Part shown: one piece after another, positions 53,769-64,000 of the stretch
How the letters are laid out: every line of letters starts with the position of its first letter
How positions within the stretch are numbered: the first letter of the stretch is position 1
Assembly (NCBI GenBank): GCA_963693365.1
Contig: CAVNZM010000001.1
Coordinates: 12,958,001-13,022,000, forward strand
Source of the DNA: Amoebidium appalachense
Lineage: Eukaryota; Ichthyosporea
DNA length: 64,000 nt
Reading direction: 5' to 3'
Made by a program: the position numbers and the translations under genes
Notes under the pieces: generated by a model
Told to the model about the DNA's origin: nothing
Seen by the model: the letters and a program-made list of their open reading frames with translations, nothing else
The model's database searches: none

Positions 53769-55795
53769 CTGCAGGATTGTGGGCTGACGGCAGCCACACA
53801 CAATACAAACGATTGTCGAGGGCAAGCGTGTAGGCAGCCACCTGGCGGCATACACGGTTAAGGCGTCGGGATGCTGAACGACCCATTGCAACAGCCCCAA
53901 GCAGCGCCGTCGAATCAAGGCAAGGTAGCGGGAGCCCCGTGCAGCCGTAGACCGACCTAATCGACGAAGCCCCAGGAGCAAGGCTTCTCCCTCCAGAATG
54001 TTGATGTGGTCGGAGTGGCGCCAACGATGTCTGATGTTGGTGGTCCACCGGCCACCAACAGCTGCCACTGCCAGGATAGGTGTCGGGAGGGCGGACGGGC
54101 TTGGCTCGTGCACAGGACCAGCCAGACAGCTGCCTGTAGTGGCCACGCCGGTTGCAGTGAGGCAGCACTTCGCGGAGAAGCGTTGCTGGAAGCACCTGGG
54201 ACACCACTGCACCACCCAACAAGGAAGCATCAGTGCAGAACATGGTGCTAGCAAACCCAGAACGCAAATCACAACGCATCAAAGGGGCCAAAGCACACAT
54301 CGCCTGAAGCTCCCACGCCACGGGCGGGGGAAGGGGCTGTTCCCGACCCCCCAGCTGCTCCACAAAACTGTAGACGGCACTCAGAACCAACAAAAGCGGA
54401 CGCTGCAGCAGTGCCGCCCACACCCAACCACCAAGCAACTGCTGCAAACGGAGCTGCGTGACGACACCACTACGCAACACGGCCTGGGTTTCCGCCACCA
54501 GACGGCACAAGGAAGCGCCAGACGGGCGCAATATCCCAGAGCGATTCATTTCCAGGCCTAGCAGCACCATAGAGGACGACGAACCAGCAGCCACATCCTT
54601 CTTGACATTGGAGGGAAGACCAGCCGGGCCGGTGACGCCATGATACGATTCACGCTGACGATTGATGGCGGTGGCATCTGTGCCGACCCAGCCACAGTCG
54701 TCCACGTACAGGGCATGCTGCGTGGCCTCCACAGGCCGTGGCACTATCGCACAGAAGCGCTCAATGCGGGGCATGCCGGCTCGGTCAGCCAACTGCCCAT
54801 GGACGTCTTGAGCCACAAGCACAGAATGCACCCAGCCCATGGGCACGGTCTTGAGGGCCGGGTACACAAGCCGGTCGGGCCCAGAAATGCCAACAGCCTC
54901 CGAAGACACAGGCGGCAATCCAAAGTACCGCCACAGCCACTCCGGGGCAAGAAGACGATGGAACTGGTTGTCCATGTCCGACTTGCCAAAATAGAGGCAA
55001 TCCTCAGGCCCCAGCAACAGATCGGCAAAATCGGCAGGGTTGGGCAGGTGCACCTTGAGGGCAGGATGATCACGGGCAAAGAACAGGTTGCCACGGCGGC
55101 CGTCAAAAATGACGCGGGCTCTGGTGTCTTTGGGGACCCCAAACAGCCCATTGATGGCCAGTGGTTTTTCCTTAGCCTTGAAACAGTGCACCATGCCGCA
55201 GTCTTGAAGCCGACGAAGAAGCAGGGGACCGTATTCCCCACTGGGAACATGATGCGCCGGTCGGATGCGGCGCAGCTCTGCAGGCGTCGGCGGAACAGGC
55301 TTGAGAAGGCCGCCGTCGCAGTTGGCCAAAAAAACGGCTGCAGTGTAGGAGACAAAAACTGCAACACGTCCACTGTGGCTCCAACCCCAGGGGGCGGCAA
55401 AGCAGAATTTGCCGCCGTGAGAGGTAGCCATCCTGTCAATACAGGGTAGGCCGTGGGGAACGCAGCCAAGACACTACGCGCAGGCTGAGCGTCGTAGACA
55501 CCCGCGCGTATAGCATCGTAGCTGGCCCTAAGGACAAAGGTCCACAGGGCATGGTGGTGACTGTTCACCAACCGGGTCGGGAGTGGGCAAGGGCCGCCTG
55601 CCCACAGCTCGTGGAGGGCACCAAGACAACGGTTCGTCAAAGTAACCCCCTTCAGGCGGTGAGAGAGACGTTGCCGACGGCTATGACTCTGTAGACGGGC
55701 TTGTCCAGAACGGTCCGGCACAACAAATCAGAGGCGGCAAAGACATGACGTGGCATAGCTGTGGAATCCTTAAAAAAATTAGGGGGCATATTTAA
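53743..55795 (-). pseudogene. RT-RNase H of D6, frameshifted
   Basis: The start region (MPPNFSK…) is followed by a 20-bp deletion near 55720. Two extra A residues in an A run near 55330 shift the frame again. From there …LANCDGGLLKPVPP is open through SDMDNQFHRLL, ALYVDDCGWVG and the first RNase H Asp to about 54130. Small insertions and a 4-bp loss disrupt the end. Inactive as one protein. Confidence 0.87.
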
Positions 55796-55866
55796 TCAAG
55801 GGCACGTGGCAGGAAACCACAAGAAAATAATATACAGAACCGCGTGCCGAACCCCCAAAGGGCCGT

Positions 55867-56922
55867 TTAGGCCCTGTGCCCACCGGTCCCCGGAGGGGTC
55901 GATGGACCGGCTCCGGATGGGCCACTGCCGGGACCGCGCCGAGCCCAGGTGACTTCGGCGAGGGTCTTGGCTTGACGAACAGCCCGGGTGGCCAAGGCAG
56001 GGGGCAGGGGCAGGCTGCGCGCAGGGAGCTCCTCAAACTGCTCTGCAACAGCCCAGTCCCCGTTGGACTGATCAGCAGTCTGCACAGCCAGCAGACGGCG
56101 TACACCAACTTCCACAGCAGGTGACTCCTTGCGAGCCTTAGGGTCGGCGGCCAGCAGCAGATCCAGCATACGGGCAAGCGTCAGAGCCTCCCGTTTGTTG
56201 CGGTAGCTGACCCAATCCGCCGCGTGGACAGCCGAAGTGACCGAGGCCTGGTCAGCCAAGGTGCTCTTGATGTAGGAAGGGGCCAGACGTTCTTTGACGC
56301 GCAAGTTGACTTTGGCGCCGCTGGAGAACAGATAACGGCTGGCGTTGGGCTTGGAACGGCCAGAGGAACGACGGCTGCGAGAGGAACGATCGTAGCCACT
56401 GCTGCTGGAATCAGAATCCTCACTCGACGATGGGGTGTCTTCACTGCCGGTGTCGTACGCATAGACAGGCTCCTTGCCCTTTGCCCGCGCAGACAGCGTG
56501 CTCAGCAGGCCGCCGGCAGAGGGCTTCTTGGGGCGACCAGACTGGGCAACAGAGAGGGCTTGCACTTGGGCAGAAAGCGCCTGCAGCTGCTCTTGGACAT
56601 CTACACCGTCAGAACGCCGCTGGGGAGAGGGCGACCCAGGTGGGGGGGAGGCACGGCCGCTGCGAGGAGTGCGACAGAGCAAGTGCAGCTGGTCGGTGAC
56701 TTTCCAACCGACCATCTCAGGGTCATCAAAAGCCACCGAGCGCGCCTTGAGGGCTGAAACCACACTGTTGACGGTTTCTGCCTGCAGGCTGTTCCAGGGG
56801 AGGGCGTTGGACTGCAAAACGGCCAGACTTTTGAGACTTGCGTCGTCCGCATCGGTAGAGATCTCCAAAAGCTTATCGAGGAGAGCGGCCCCCTTGGCGA
56901 CCAGAGCAGATGGAGGGGCCAT
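55867..56922 (-). CDS. Gag-like protein of D6, intact
   Basis: An open frame of 351 aa from the GCAATGG-context ATG at 56922 (MAPPSALVAKGAALLDKLLE). It shows the same coiled-coil-like segment, Ser/Arg linker (with SGYDRSS) and C-terminal helical domain as D3 and D5. A longer reading from 57036 is possible but not conserved. Confidence 0.85.
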   Translation of the reverse strand: MAPPSALVAKGAALLDKLLEISTDADDASLKSLAVLQSNALPWNSLQAETVNSVVSALKARSVAFDDPEMVGWKVTDQLHLLCRTPRSGRASPPPGSPSPQRRSDGVDVQEQLQALSAQVQALSVAQSGRPKKPSAGGLLSTLSARAKGKEPVYAYDTGSEDTPSSSEDSDSSSSGYDRSSRSRRSSGRSKPNASRYLFSSGAKVNLRVKERLAPSYIKSTLADQASVTSAVHAADWVSYRNKREALTLARMLDLLLAADPKARKESPAVEVGVRRLLAVQTADQSNGDWAVAEQFEELPARSLPLPPALATRAVRQAKTLAEVTWARRGPGSGPSGAGPSTPPGTGGHRA

Positions 56923-57148
56923 TGCAATGCTCACAAACCAGACTAGAGCACGAAAACTTGAAAACGAAGACTGGAAAATGCAAAAACGCGGGAAAACCGA
57001 CACCGCAAAAAACTTCCGAAACCAGCTTAAACCCAACGGCGCGCACGCAAAACTCTTACCAGATGCTGCCGAGGCTAATCGCGCGCTCCTGGTGAAAACA
57101 AAACTAGAGAAAAAACGAACAACAGCGCGAAAAACTGGGACTAGAGTT

Positions 57149-57653
57149 GCAAAAACTTAGCTAAAAAATTGGGCCTAAAGAGACCTAAACGCGCTCAGTA
57201 GCGCCGCAACTGACCTCCCTGGGGCCGCGCAAGCTCATTATATAGCGCGGCCCACATTTTTGCTATGGAAATATGAAGAAATGACTTAGAACCTATCAAA
57301 TCCATGAAATCTACCAAAATGGAATTTTTGCTGCACATCAACCAATGAAAAATTTTCACAAGTGGCTAAAACCCCTAGATCACAAAGACCAAATCAATTG
57401 CCGCCCATTTCGGACTAGATATAACTCAAACTCATCAATATATCCATATGGCATATCCCACAGAACATAGAAACAGCTACAGCTCCCTAAATAAAAATTC
57501 TAGCAGCCTGAAACTTTGAACACACATCAAACACACCAAGGCCTACAACATGTTACTACTACGAATCTTACAGCACACTCGCAACACACAATTTCACTCC
57601 AACGGGGCTATCTAATTCTCCTGCAAAGAAAACACGTTTACAAACTAAATATT
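57149..57653 (-). repeat. D6 A1 terminal repeat (505 bp)
   Basis: Complete A repeat with the TATATAGCG-containing hairpin (57221-57252). It is followed by GGCATAAGAATTGG, the start of which equals the outer B end. Confidence 0.9.
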
Positions 57654-60600
57654 GGCATAAGAATTGGTTTATTTATAATTACGTTGTACCATATCTTTGA
57701 CAATCCTTATCTATGTGCATGGGTGTGCTGATATGTGCAATAACGGCCCGGAGTATATAGTATACGTGCGGCACGCTCTACTGACAGGGCAGGGCCTCAG
57801 GTTGGAACCTGAGCGCGTGGCACTCATGATCAGTCCACACATTTCCCGCATATTTTGCACCGTGACTACCCAAACTACTCGTATTCCTAAGTCCGCCTAA
57901 AATTATTCCGTGCCGATCAATCCCTAACTTATACGTTGTATTGGCCGGCTGCATCAAGTTGGTGTGGCCTGCCCCTTCGCCATCAGAGAGGAAACCTACA
58001 CCGTGTACAGCTCGATCATAGAAATAAAGGCTTTTGCACCTAAAACTTATAACCTAAGGACCTGAGCCACCGCCCCCCTCCCCCCCCCCCCCCCCCCACC
58101 CCCACCCCCCCAAAAATGGCCTGGGGCTGCGCTGTCCATAAACCTCTAGTATGGTGCCAGTGCCCAAACCTTGAAACCCTGATCGCATCCATTCTTAGTC
58201 CCAAATCACCCCTGATCTAGCCCATCATGTCGCTCCTAATAGGATCAAGATATTTGAGGTCCGGAAATGTCTGCTTGACAAATCGCCGACACAATCGCGG
58301 GAACACTTCAAGTTTTCACTGAGTGACCCTAAATTGGCGCTTTTCATGATAAAAGTGAAGCAGTGGTGCCCCACTATAACAGAGATATCATGGGGTTCTA
58401 CGTGCCGCGGCTGCAGCGCAATTGCTTATCCATGAGACTGTTTTCAAAGTTAGAGTTCTAAATTTTGCAAAAAGTGACTGAGGTATCTGCTTTGGCATGA
58501 AGAAGCCCCCGGGGGCGGGGGGGGGGGGGGGAAGAGGGGTCAAAATTTCAGACCTCCCGATATCCATTGGTTATTTATTTATCGTGACCTGTAACATGGT
58601 TGGGCGGAAGCAACCCGGACTTCCCAGGCCATGGTACAGTGACATTGTGTTTGCACGCATTTCTGATGTATATACTGCCTGTACGTGTCTGTCACTGTGT
58701 GTGTGTTATCAGAAGTAGCAGAGGGGAGGCGGGGGAGGGGGGGGGGAGGAAGGGAGGGAAGGACTGCGGAGCTAGTGTCCTGGCTGCGCCCAGGGAGGCC
58801 TCTAGCGGGAGAGGGCCTACAAGTAGCCCGGGGAGGGGGGGACACTAAGAATTAAAATAAGCTACTGTATGCTTCTTATTTTATGCAGAGTTTATGGGCA
58901 AGCAGAGATAGCACCTCGCAGGGTGTTGTGACAACACCGTGACGACAAGAGGAACATAGGGGGAAAGAACAATCGAAGTTGTAACGAGAGAGAATTGTTA
59001 AACAATAACTAATAGCGAGGCCCATTTCATACCTGCAAAGAATTCAAATACTTGCCAAGTAAACTTAGAATTTCCAATCAACATACTTTTAGGATGAAAA
59101 GGGCGTTTAATTTAAAGATACTTCTCGATTACACAGACGACAAGGCTGGTCTTCCAATTTTACATAATCGAAACTTAGAAACATTAACAGATTTAAGGGC
59201 CCCTTAAATAACTTAATCATCTGCGTCCCTATTAGTTCACAAACCATTCATATTCGTTTCTAACAAGACACTCATCCAAATACATATATTTCTAATAGTC
59301 AACAATCACAGAATGAAGATCATGTGTGCTGTAAACTTTGTAGGAATGGCTTATTGAGCCAACAACAGCCAATAGAAACGATTCTATGGATAGAATGATG
59401 GTGGATATATTTAGAGCCAGCACCACTAGAACATTTCTATTGGCCATTTATATACTGTGAAGCGCACTGAATTAACACAGCACTAAGACGGAAAATAGAG
59501 AGGGGTAATAGCTCACAAAAAACTTTTTAGGGACGTGGAGCAAAGCAAACGAACTTGTAAGCCAAAGTAGCCCGGTGTACACAAATCAACAATGCCACGG
59601 TCTCTAGCACACACAGAAACAACTGGAGATCAAAGCAAAGACTCTTGATCCGTATAAACAACAACAAAACACTGTCAGGGCCAACAAACACTTAACTTCC
59701 AAGCATCTTGTACCGTACGTAATAACGCACAGCAACAATGCTTCCTGGCATTAATCATGCAGTACTGGGTGTGTGTGAACGGTCCAGGTCCAGATGGGTT
59801 TGGCCAAAATCTCAGTCTGGATTCCAGCCTACGGCAGTCCACTGGCAGATTGTGGCTGGTGGCGAACAATGCAGACCGCCAGCTGGCTGGATCCGGAAAT
59901 TCCGACAGCGGGAGTTAGTGGCTCCTATTACATAACCTATGAAACTTTATTTATTACATGAATACAAGATAAAAGATGCCGAGTGAGAGGAATTGTTTAA
60001 AAAAAAAGGAGTCCTAGCGCCCCCTTCCAGAAGTTGAGGCAGTATGCTTCAAATTTCCTAAGCCGGCAGCCCTTTCCCTTCTAAAGCACAGTATTTATAC
60101 AATCGCCTAGTCTAATGTGCTCTGGCCCTAAAAAGTTGCGGAAACCACATAAATCATAAATGATTCAATGATACGATGATCTTTCAAAATTATAAGGTCC
60201 GACAGCGAAATCTGCCGGTCAATCAGATTACTAAAAAACCACAGCCTCCGGTCTGAAAATTGGCGGACAGTTTTCGGACCACGGTCTGGATTTTGGTTCA
60301 GGCACGACGATTTCTGGACGTCCAGGCCTAATCACACGTCTTTGATCTGCTACTGGGAATGTGACCCCTCTACGTCACCAGAATTCGACCTTGGACCTGG
60401 CCGTTCACACATCCACTAGTGTGTATACTGTGTGACCGTGACGTCACGCGGCCGTAGTGCGTGTATGTGTACGTTTGTGTGTGTGTGACCATGTTTGTAT
60501 AATAATGTGTGTGCGCGACCATAATGTGCCGGGGGCTGGGGTTGGCTCAACTTGGTGATCCGCCTCGGGCCGGGTATGATAGGTCTGGTGACGTCATCGA

Positions 60601-61067
60601 GTCGGGTCGAGGCGGGTCGGGTCGGAGGGTGGCAAATGCTTTGTGAGACATACACACTGCAGATCGTCCGACCCATCCGCGAACGATGGCTCCTGAGCCA
60701 CTAATTAGACTTAGAAAATTTCCCAGATTTTTCAACAGCTGGCAGATTAAAATTCGCCTATTGCCGGCGTCCGAGTGGCTAATATAGCACAGATAGTATA
60801 AATCATTCAATCGTAGATCACATCAGCGTTTCCGATGATTACACGTATATTTCTTTCCCGTATCATGGTTAAATTTTGGGGCGCTTGAGAGTAATTTCAA
60901 TACTTGACCGATGACCCCCACAGGCAACTTGCGAAGGGATTCATGCTGGTGTATTCCAAACCCCGAGCCATGTGCCCAGCGGGCAGCTCGGCACAGTCTA
61001 CAGCTGCAGCTGGCGCTGCAACACAAACGTACGTTCTTTGCAGCCTCAAAGTTAGTGTTACTTCACA
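57654..61067. other. Spacer, no firm gene
   Basis: Mostly unique DNA with poly-C at 58080-58110, poly-G at 58517-58532, a G-rich GGGGAGG tract (58725-58760) and short (TG)n near 60475. A possible plus-strand exon lies at about 60932-61023 (acceptor ACCCCCACAG, peptide QLAKGFMLVYSKPRAMCPAG…, donor-like AAAC/GTACGT), but no partner exon was found. Confidence 0.5.
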
Positions 61068-61124
61068 CCATGGCCACAAAACTCCGTTTCAAAGTGCAGT
61101 GTATACTTCATTTCAACACAAAAA

Positions 61125-62010
61125 ATGGCAGGCGCTAACTTCTTTGCTTTCGCTGTGTTCCAAAACGGACTCCCCAAGCCTCTCACTAAGATCCCTAGAA
61201 CAGTCCCAGAAAACACAGTTTTTGCTGACGAAAACGTGCTCGTGCAAAACAATTATGCACCCAAAATGGCTTGCTTCGTTGCACAAACACCCTTCACAAA
61301 AGAAAACGTGTTCCTCGTGTTATGCCATAGTCTTCGAAGGTAAACGGGGCACTTTACGCGTGGTGCCATGATCTAAGTGTCTTTAAGCCTTCTGAAAGAC
61401 AGGTGGAGGTAGACGCGTGGCGCGAGAAAGTCAGCAAGGAAAAGGGCCCTGTGCCTTTTTCGATGCAGCGTTGTCCGGTGTTTCCTGTCTTCACAGACGA
61501 CGGGAGATTTGAAGGACAAAACGACGAGATGGAGAGGGCAGCTCGCAGGATTAGAACTCGAATGAATGCTAACAAGAAAATGCATGCTGGCCCTCTGAAG
61601 TATGACGTGAATGGTGCGGTTTGGACGGAGTTAGCATACTACGCAAAGAAAAATCTCTGCGCGACCGTTGTTGAAGCCATAGAAGATCAAGGCGAGCTAA
61701 CAATTAAGACAATCTTTGAAAATCTGCAGGATGCAAAGAAGTTTTTAACACCGAGGATGGACTAGACCACAGTGCTAAGGTCACCAGCAAGCCTCTATTT
61801 AGAAACTATACTGAAGTTGTTAAGAAAACACGTAAAAATGGCATAGTAGAGGACGTGATTGTGAAAAGGAAACAGCCTATAGGTGATGGTACCCTGGTGG
61901 TCACCGAAGAGAATCCTCTCGTTTTTGAACTTAGGCGTGGCAAGAAAGGCGGCTGCGCTTTGTACATCTCTTTTGCATACAAACAGGAGCAGTGTATTGT
62001 CGTAAGGTAA
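61125..62010 (+). pseudogene. ORF X, second copy, two frameshifts
   Basis: It starts MAGANFFAFAVFQNGLP and is about 97% like the copy at 11590-12471. A 5-bp insertion near 61325 (ATGCCATAGTC against ATGGTTTTC) and a 1-bp loss in a T run near 61745 break the frame. The C-terminal part is still readable to the same TAA. Differences are few, so the inactivation and the duplication are recent. Confidence 0.88.
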
Positions 62011-62496
62011 TAATCTTTCTGTTGTGAAACAACAATAGGTGGGGTTTTGCTCTATAAGGTTTGTATTCAATTTGTCCGCTGGTATCGGTAGGGAGGGAGT
62101 AAGTCACTAGTCTGGGTTGTGCCCAGGGTAATAGTAGTAAATTGGGCTGTGCCTCATTTAACCTCGGCCACTGTAAATAAAATCAAATTGCCTACGGCAA
62201 ACAGTTTCCAATTAATTGCCACGAACAAGCAGCAAAGCTCACTCAGCCCGTTTCTACCCCCACCCCACCCCCACCCCCACCCCACCCGTTTGCACACAAC
62301 ACACACTCACTCACTCACTCACTCACTCACTCACTCACTTGCTCACTCACACCTACAATTGCAACGCACACACACACACAAAAACACACACGTGTACTTA
62401 AGTATGCGTGCATCCATACAAACATATCACACAGCACCGTGCACACATGCATCACTCAACTCACATCTCACCGTAAGTACAAAACAGACACACACC

Positions 62497-63103
<607 letters not shown>

Positions 63104-63118
63104 ACCCACACCCACACA

Positions 63119-63155
<37 letters not shown>

Positions 63156-63317
63156 CACCCACACAGCCACACACACACAATGAGGATGCCCGACTCTGAG
63201 GCCGGCAGCCTGCAGCAGAATCACCATATAGTTGAAAATTAGTATGCATATGCATGTGCACAAAAGCTACCGAGACTGTACTCATGGTCATCCTTGATTT
63301 TATTACACTACGTATAC

Positions 63318-63383
63318 TCAGGCATCCTGTGCCTCGTACATCTTAAATTTAGCATACATGCTATGCACTACTTCCATATCATT
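63318..63383 (-). CDS. Possible 3'-terminal exon, second copy
   Basis: The same 22-codon stretch, acceptor and AATAAAA signal as at 19593-19658. It is preceded on the minus strand by (CA)n(CT)n and then by a different gene. Confidence 0.3.
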   Translation of the reverse strand, partial: NDMEVVHSMYAKFKMYEAQDA

Positions 63384-63435
63384 CTGAAGCACGTGACCAA
63401 AACAAAACAAAACAAACAAGCAAACAAACAAACAA

Positions 63436-63576
<141 letters not shown>

Positions 63577-63636
63577 ATTATAAAGCGAGCCCATCCCGTC
63601 AATATGCATTAATATTCATTCAATGTTAAAGCATAA

Positions 63637-63939
63637 TCAGGCTTGATCAAACCATTTGTCCCTGACACGTTTCCTCAAGTCAGATAAACTCCCGGTGGTA
63701 TCAATCTCCACGCCCCTTTCACCGAGGTCACTGCATACCTTCAAAAGGTCCCCCCTATTCATCTTCTGTATTTTTTTCAAATCTAGAATACGGGGAGTGA
63801 TAGACACAGAATTTGCATATTCCTCAGCGGTTTTAACAAAACTCTCAGTGCCACTCAATTTTCCAGTCACAACACATTCATACACTTGCATATGCAGCAC
63901 TCTTGCAAAAATCACACTTCTGCCTGCCACCCTTGACAT
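63637..63939 (-). CDS. Unknown protein with SAP-like C-terminus
   Basis: A 100-codon minus-strand frame, MSRVAGRSVIFARVLHMQVY…, ending at TGA. The last 45 residues (LDLKKIQKMNRGDLLKVCSD, then GSLSDLRKRVRDKW) have the spacing of a SAP motif, a two-helix DNA-binding module: L..M.R.DL..VC..LG…G….LR.R. The N-terminal part is not recognised and may be the tail of a longer protein whose earlier exons lie beyond the window; the DNA just upstream is C-rich. It is a different gene from the lysine-rich ORF at the equivalent place in block copy 1. Confidence 0.4.
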   Translation of the reverse strand: MSRVAGRSVIFARVLHMQVYECVVTGKLSGTESFVKTAEEYANSVSITPRILDLKKIQKMNRGDLLKVCSDLGERGVEIDTTGSLSDLRKRVRDKWFDQA

Positions 63940-64000
63940 CTCGTCTCACCCTCCCCCCACCTTCCGCCCGCACCTCAGCCCTCCCCTCAACTCCCCTCTC

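Larger units (their letters stand above)
52739..57653 (-). mobile_element. PAT-like element D6 lacking A2-B2
   Basis: A1 (57653-57149), gag, RT/RNase H, recombinase and B1 (52832-52739) are present in minus orientation, but no A2-spacer-B2 follows B1. ATT precedes B1 and ends A1. The flanks are ATTCTTATGCC on the left and GGCATAAGAAT just after A1 on the right, so an 11-bp sequence is inverted at the two ends. The recombinase and gag frames are intact. Confidence 0.9.

Noticed and set aside
57770-57840. B-box-like GGTTGGAACC region as a tRNA or SINE
   Set aside because: The short inverted repeat CCTCAGGTT/AACCTGAG explains the similarity. No A box or acceptor stem.
60196-60283. Possible MITE with GGTCCGA…TCGGACC ends
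   Set aside because: Only 7-bp inverted ends, no target duplication and no second copy in the window.

Overview
This window is nuclear DNA from a eukaryote with a repeat-rich genome. The evidence is spliced coding exons with GT/AG borders, very long dinucleotide tracts, poly-G runs, a ~183 bp tandem satellite, and at least three classes of transposable element. I cannot name the species. PAT-like tyrosine-recombinase retrotransposons and Plavaka-type DNA transposases are each known from several unrelated lineages. No ordinary housekeeping gene was recognised.

Layout. 1-1.3 kb is AT-rich DNA dense in GATATC/ATATCCA. 1.4-6.9 kb holds four exons (minus strand) of a Plavaka-type transposase; every intron is filled with long (CA)n/(TG)n and poly-C/G. 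6.9-11 kb is simple-repeat and AT-rich spacer with no firm gene. 11-20.4 kb carries an unknown 293-aa ORF ('ORF X'), a full-length 5.62 kb PAT-like retrotransposon (D1, minus), a solo split-direct-repeat copy (S1) and a lysine-rich minus-strand ORF. 21.1-27.4 kb holds two or three rearranged PAT copies (plus). 27.4-31 kb is a decayed Ty3/gypsy element with a chromodomain-like C-terminus. 31-33.5 kb has AT and short tandem repeats and a second Plavaka fragment. 33.5-37.2 kb is a ~183 bp satellite with 1281 bp higher-order periodicity. 37.6-43.1 kb is PAT copy D5 (minus). 43-46.8 kb is repeat-rich spacer. 46.8-49.6 kb is an internally deleted PAT copy (D7, plus). 49.6-52.7 kb is a nest of divergent PAT terminal repeats. 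52.7-57.7 kb is PAT copy D6 (minus). 57.7-61 kb is spacer. 61.07-63.58 kb is a second copy of the ORF X block, and 63.6-63.9 kb is a minus-strand ORF with a SAP-like tail.

How the parts fit. The PAT family has the order A1-gag-RT/RNase H-tyrosine recombinase-B1-A2-B2. A is 505-506 bp and B is 94 bp, and the B1/A2 junction repeats the sequence expected of a circular intermediate. The ORF X block at 61-63.6 kb lacks both PAT insertions present in its duplicate at 11.5-19.9 kb. The window therefore contains the empty target sites of a full-length PAT element and of a solo A2-B2 copy, which fixes the element ends to the base. No single PAT copy is fully intact, but gag is open in D3, D5 and D6 and the recombinase is open in D6.

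Most promising for follow-up: the ORF X block (unknown protein, duplicated, possibly mobile), the empty-site evidence for PAT integration, and the phase-consistent Plavaka gene whose introns carry complementary dinucleotide tracts.
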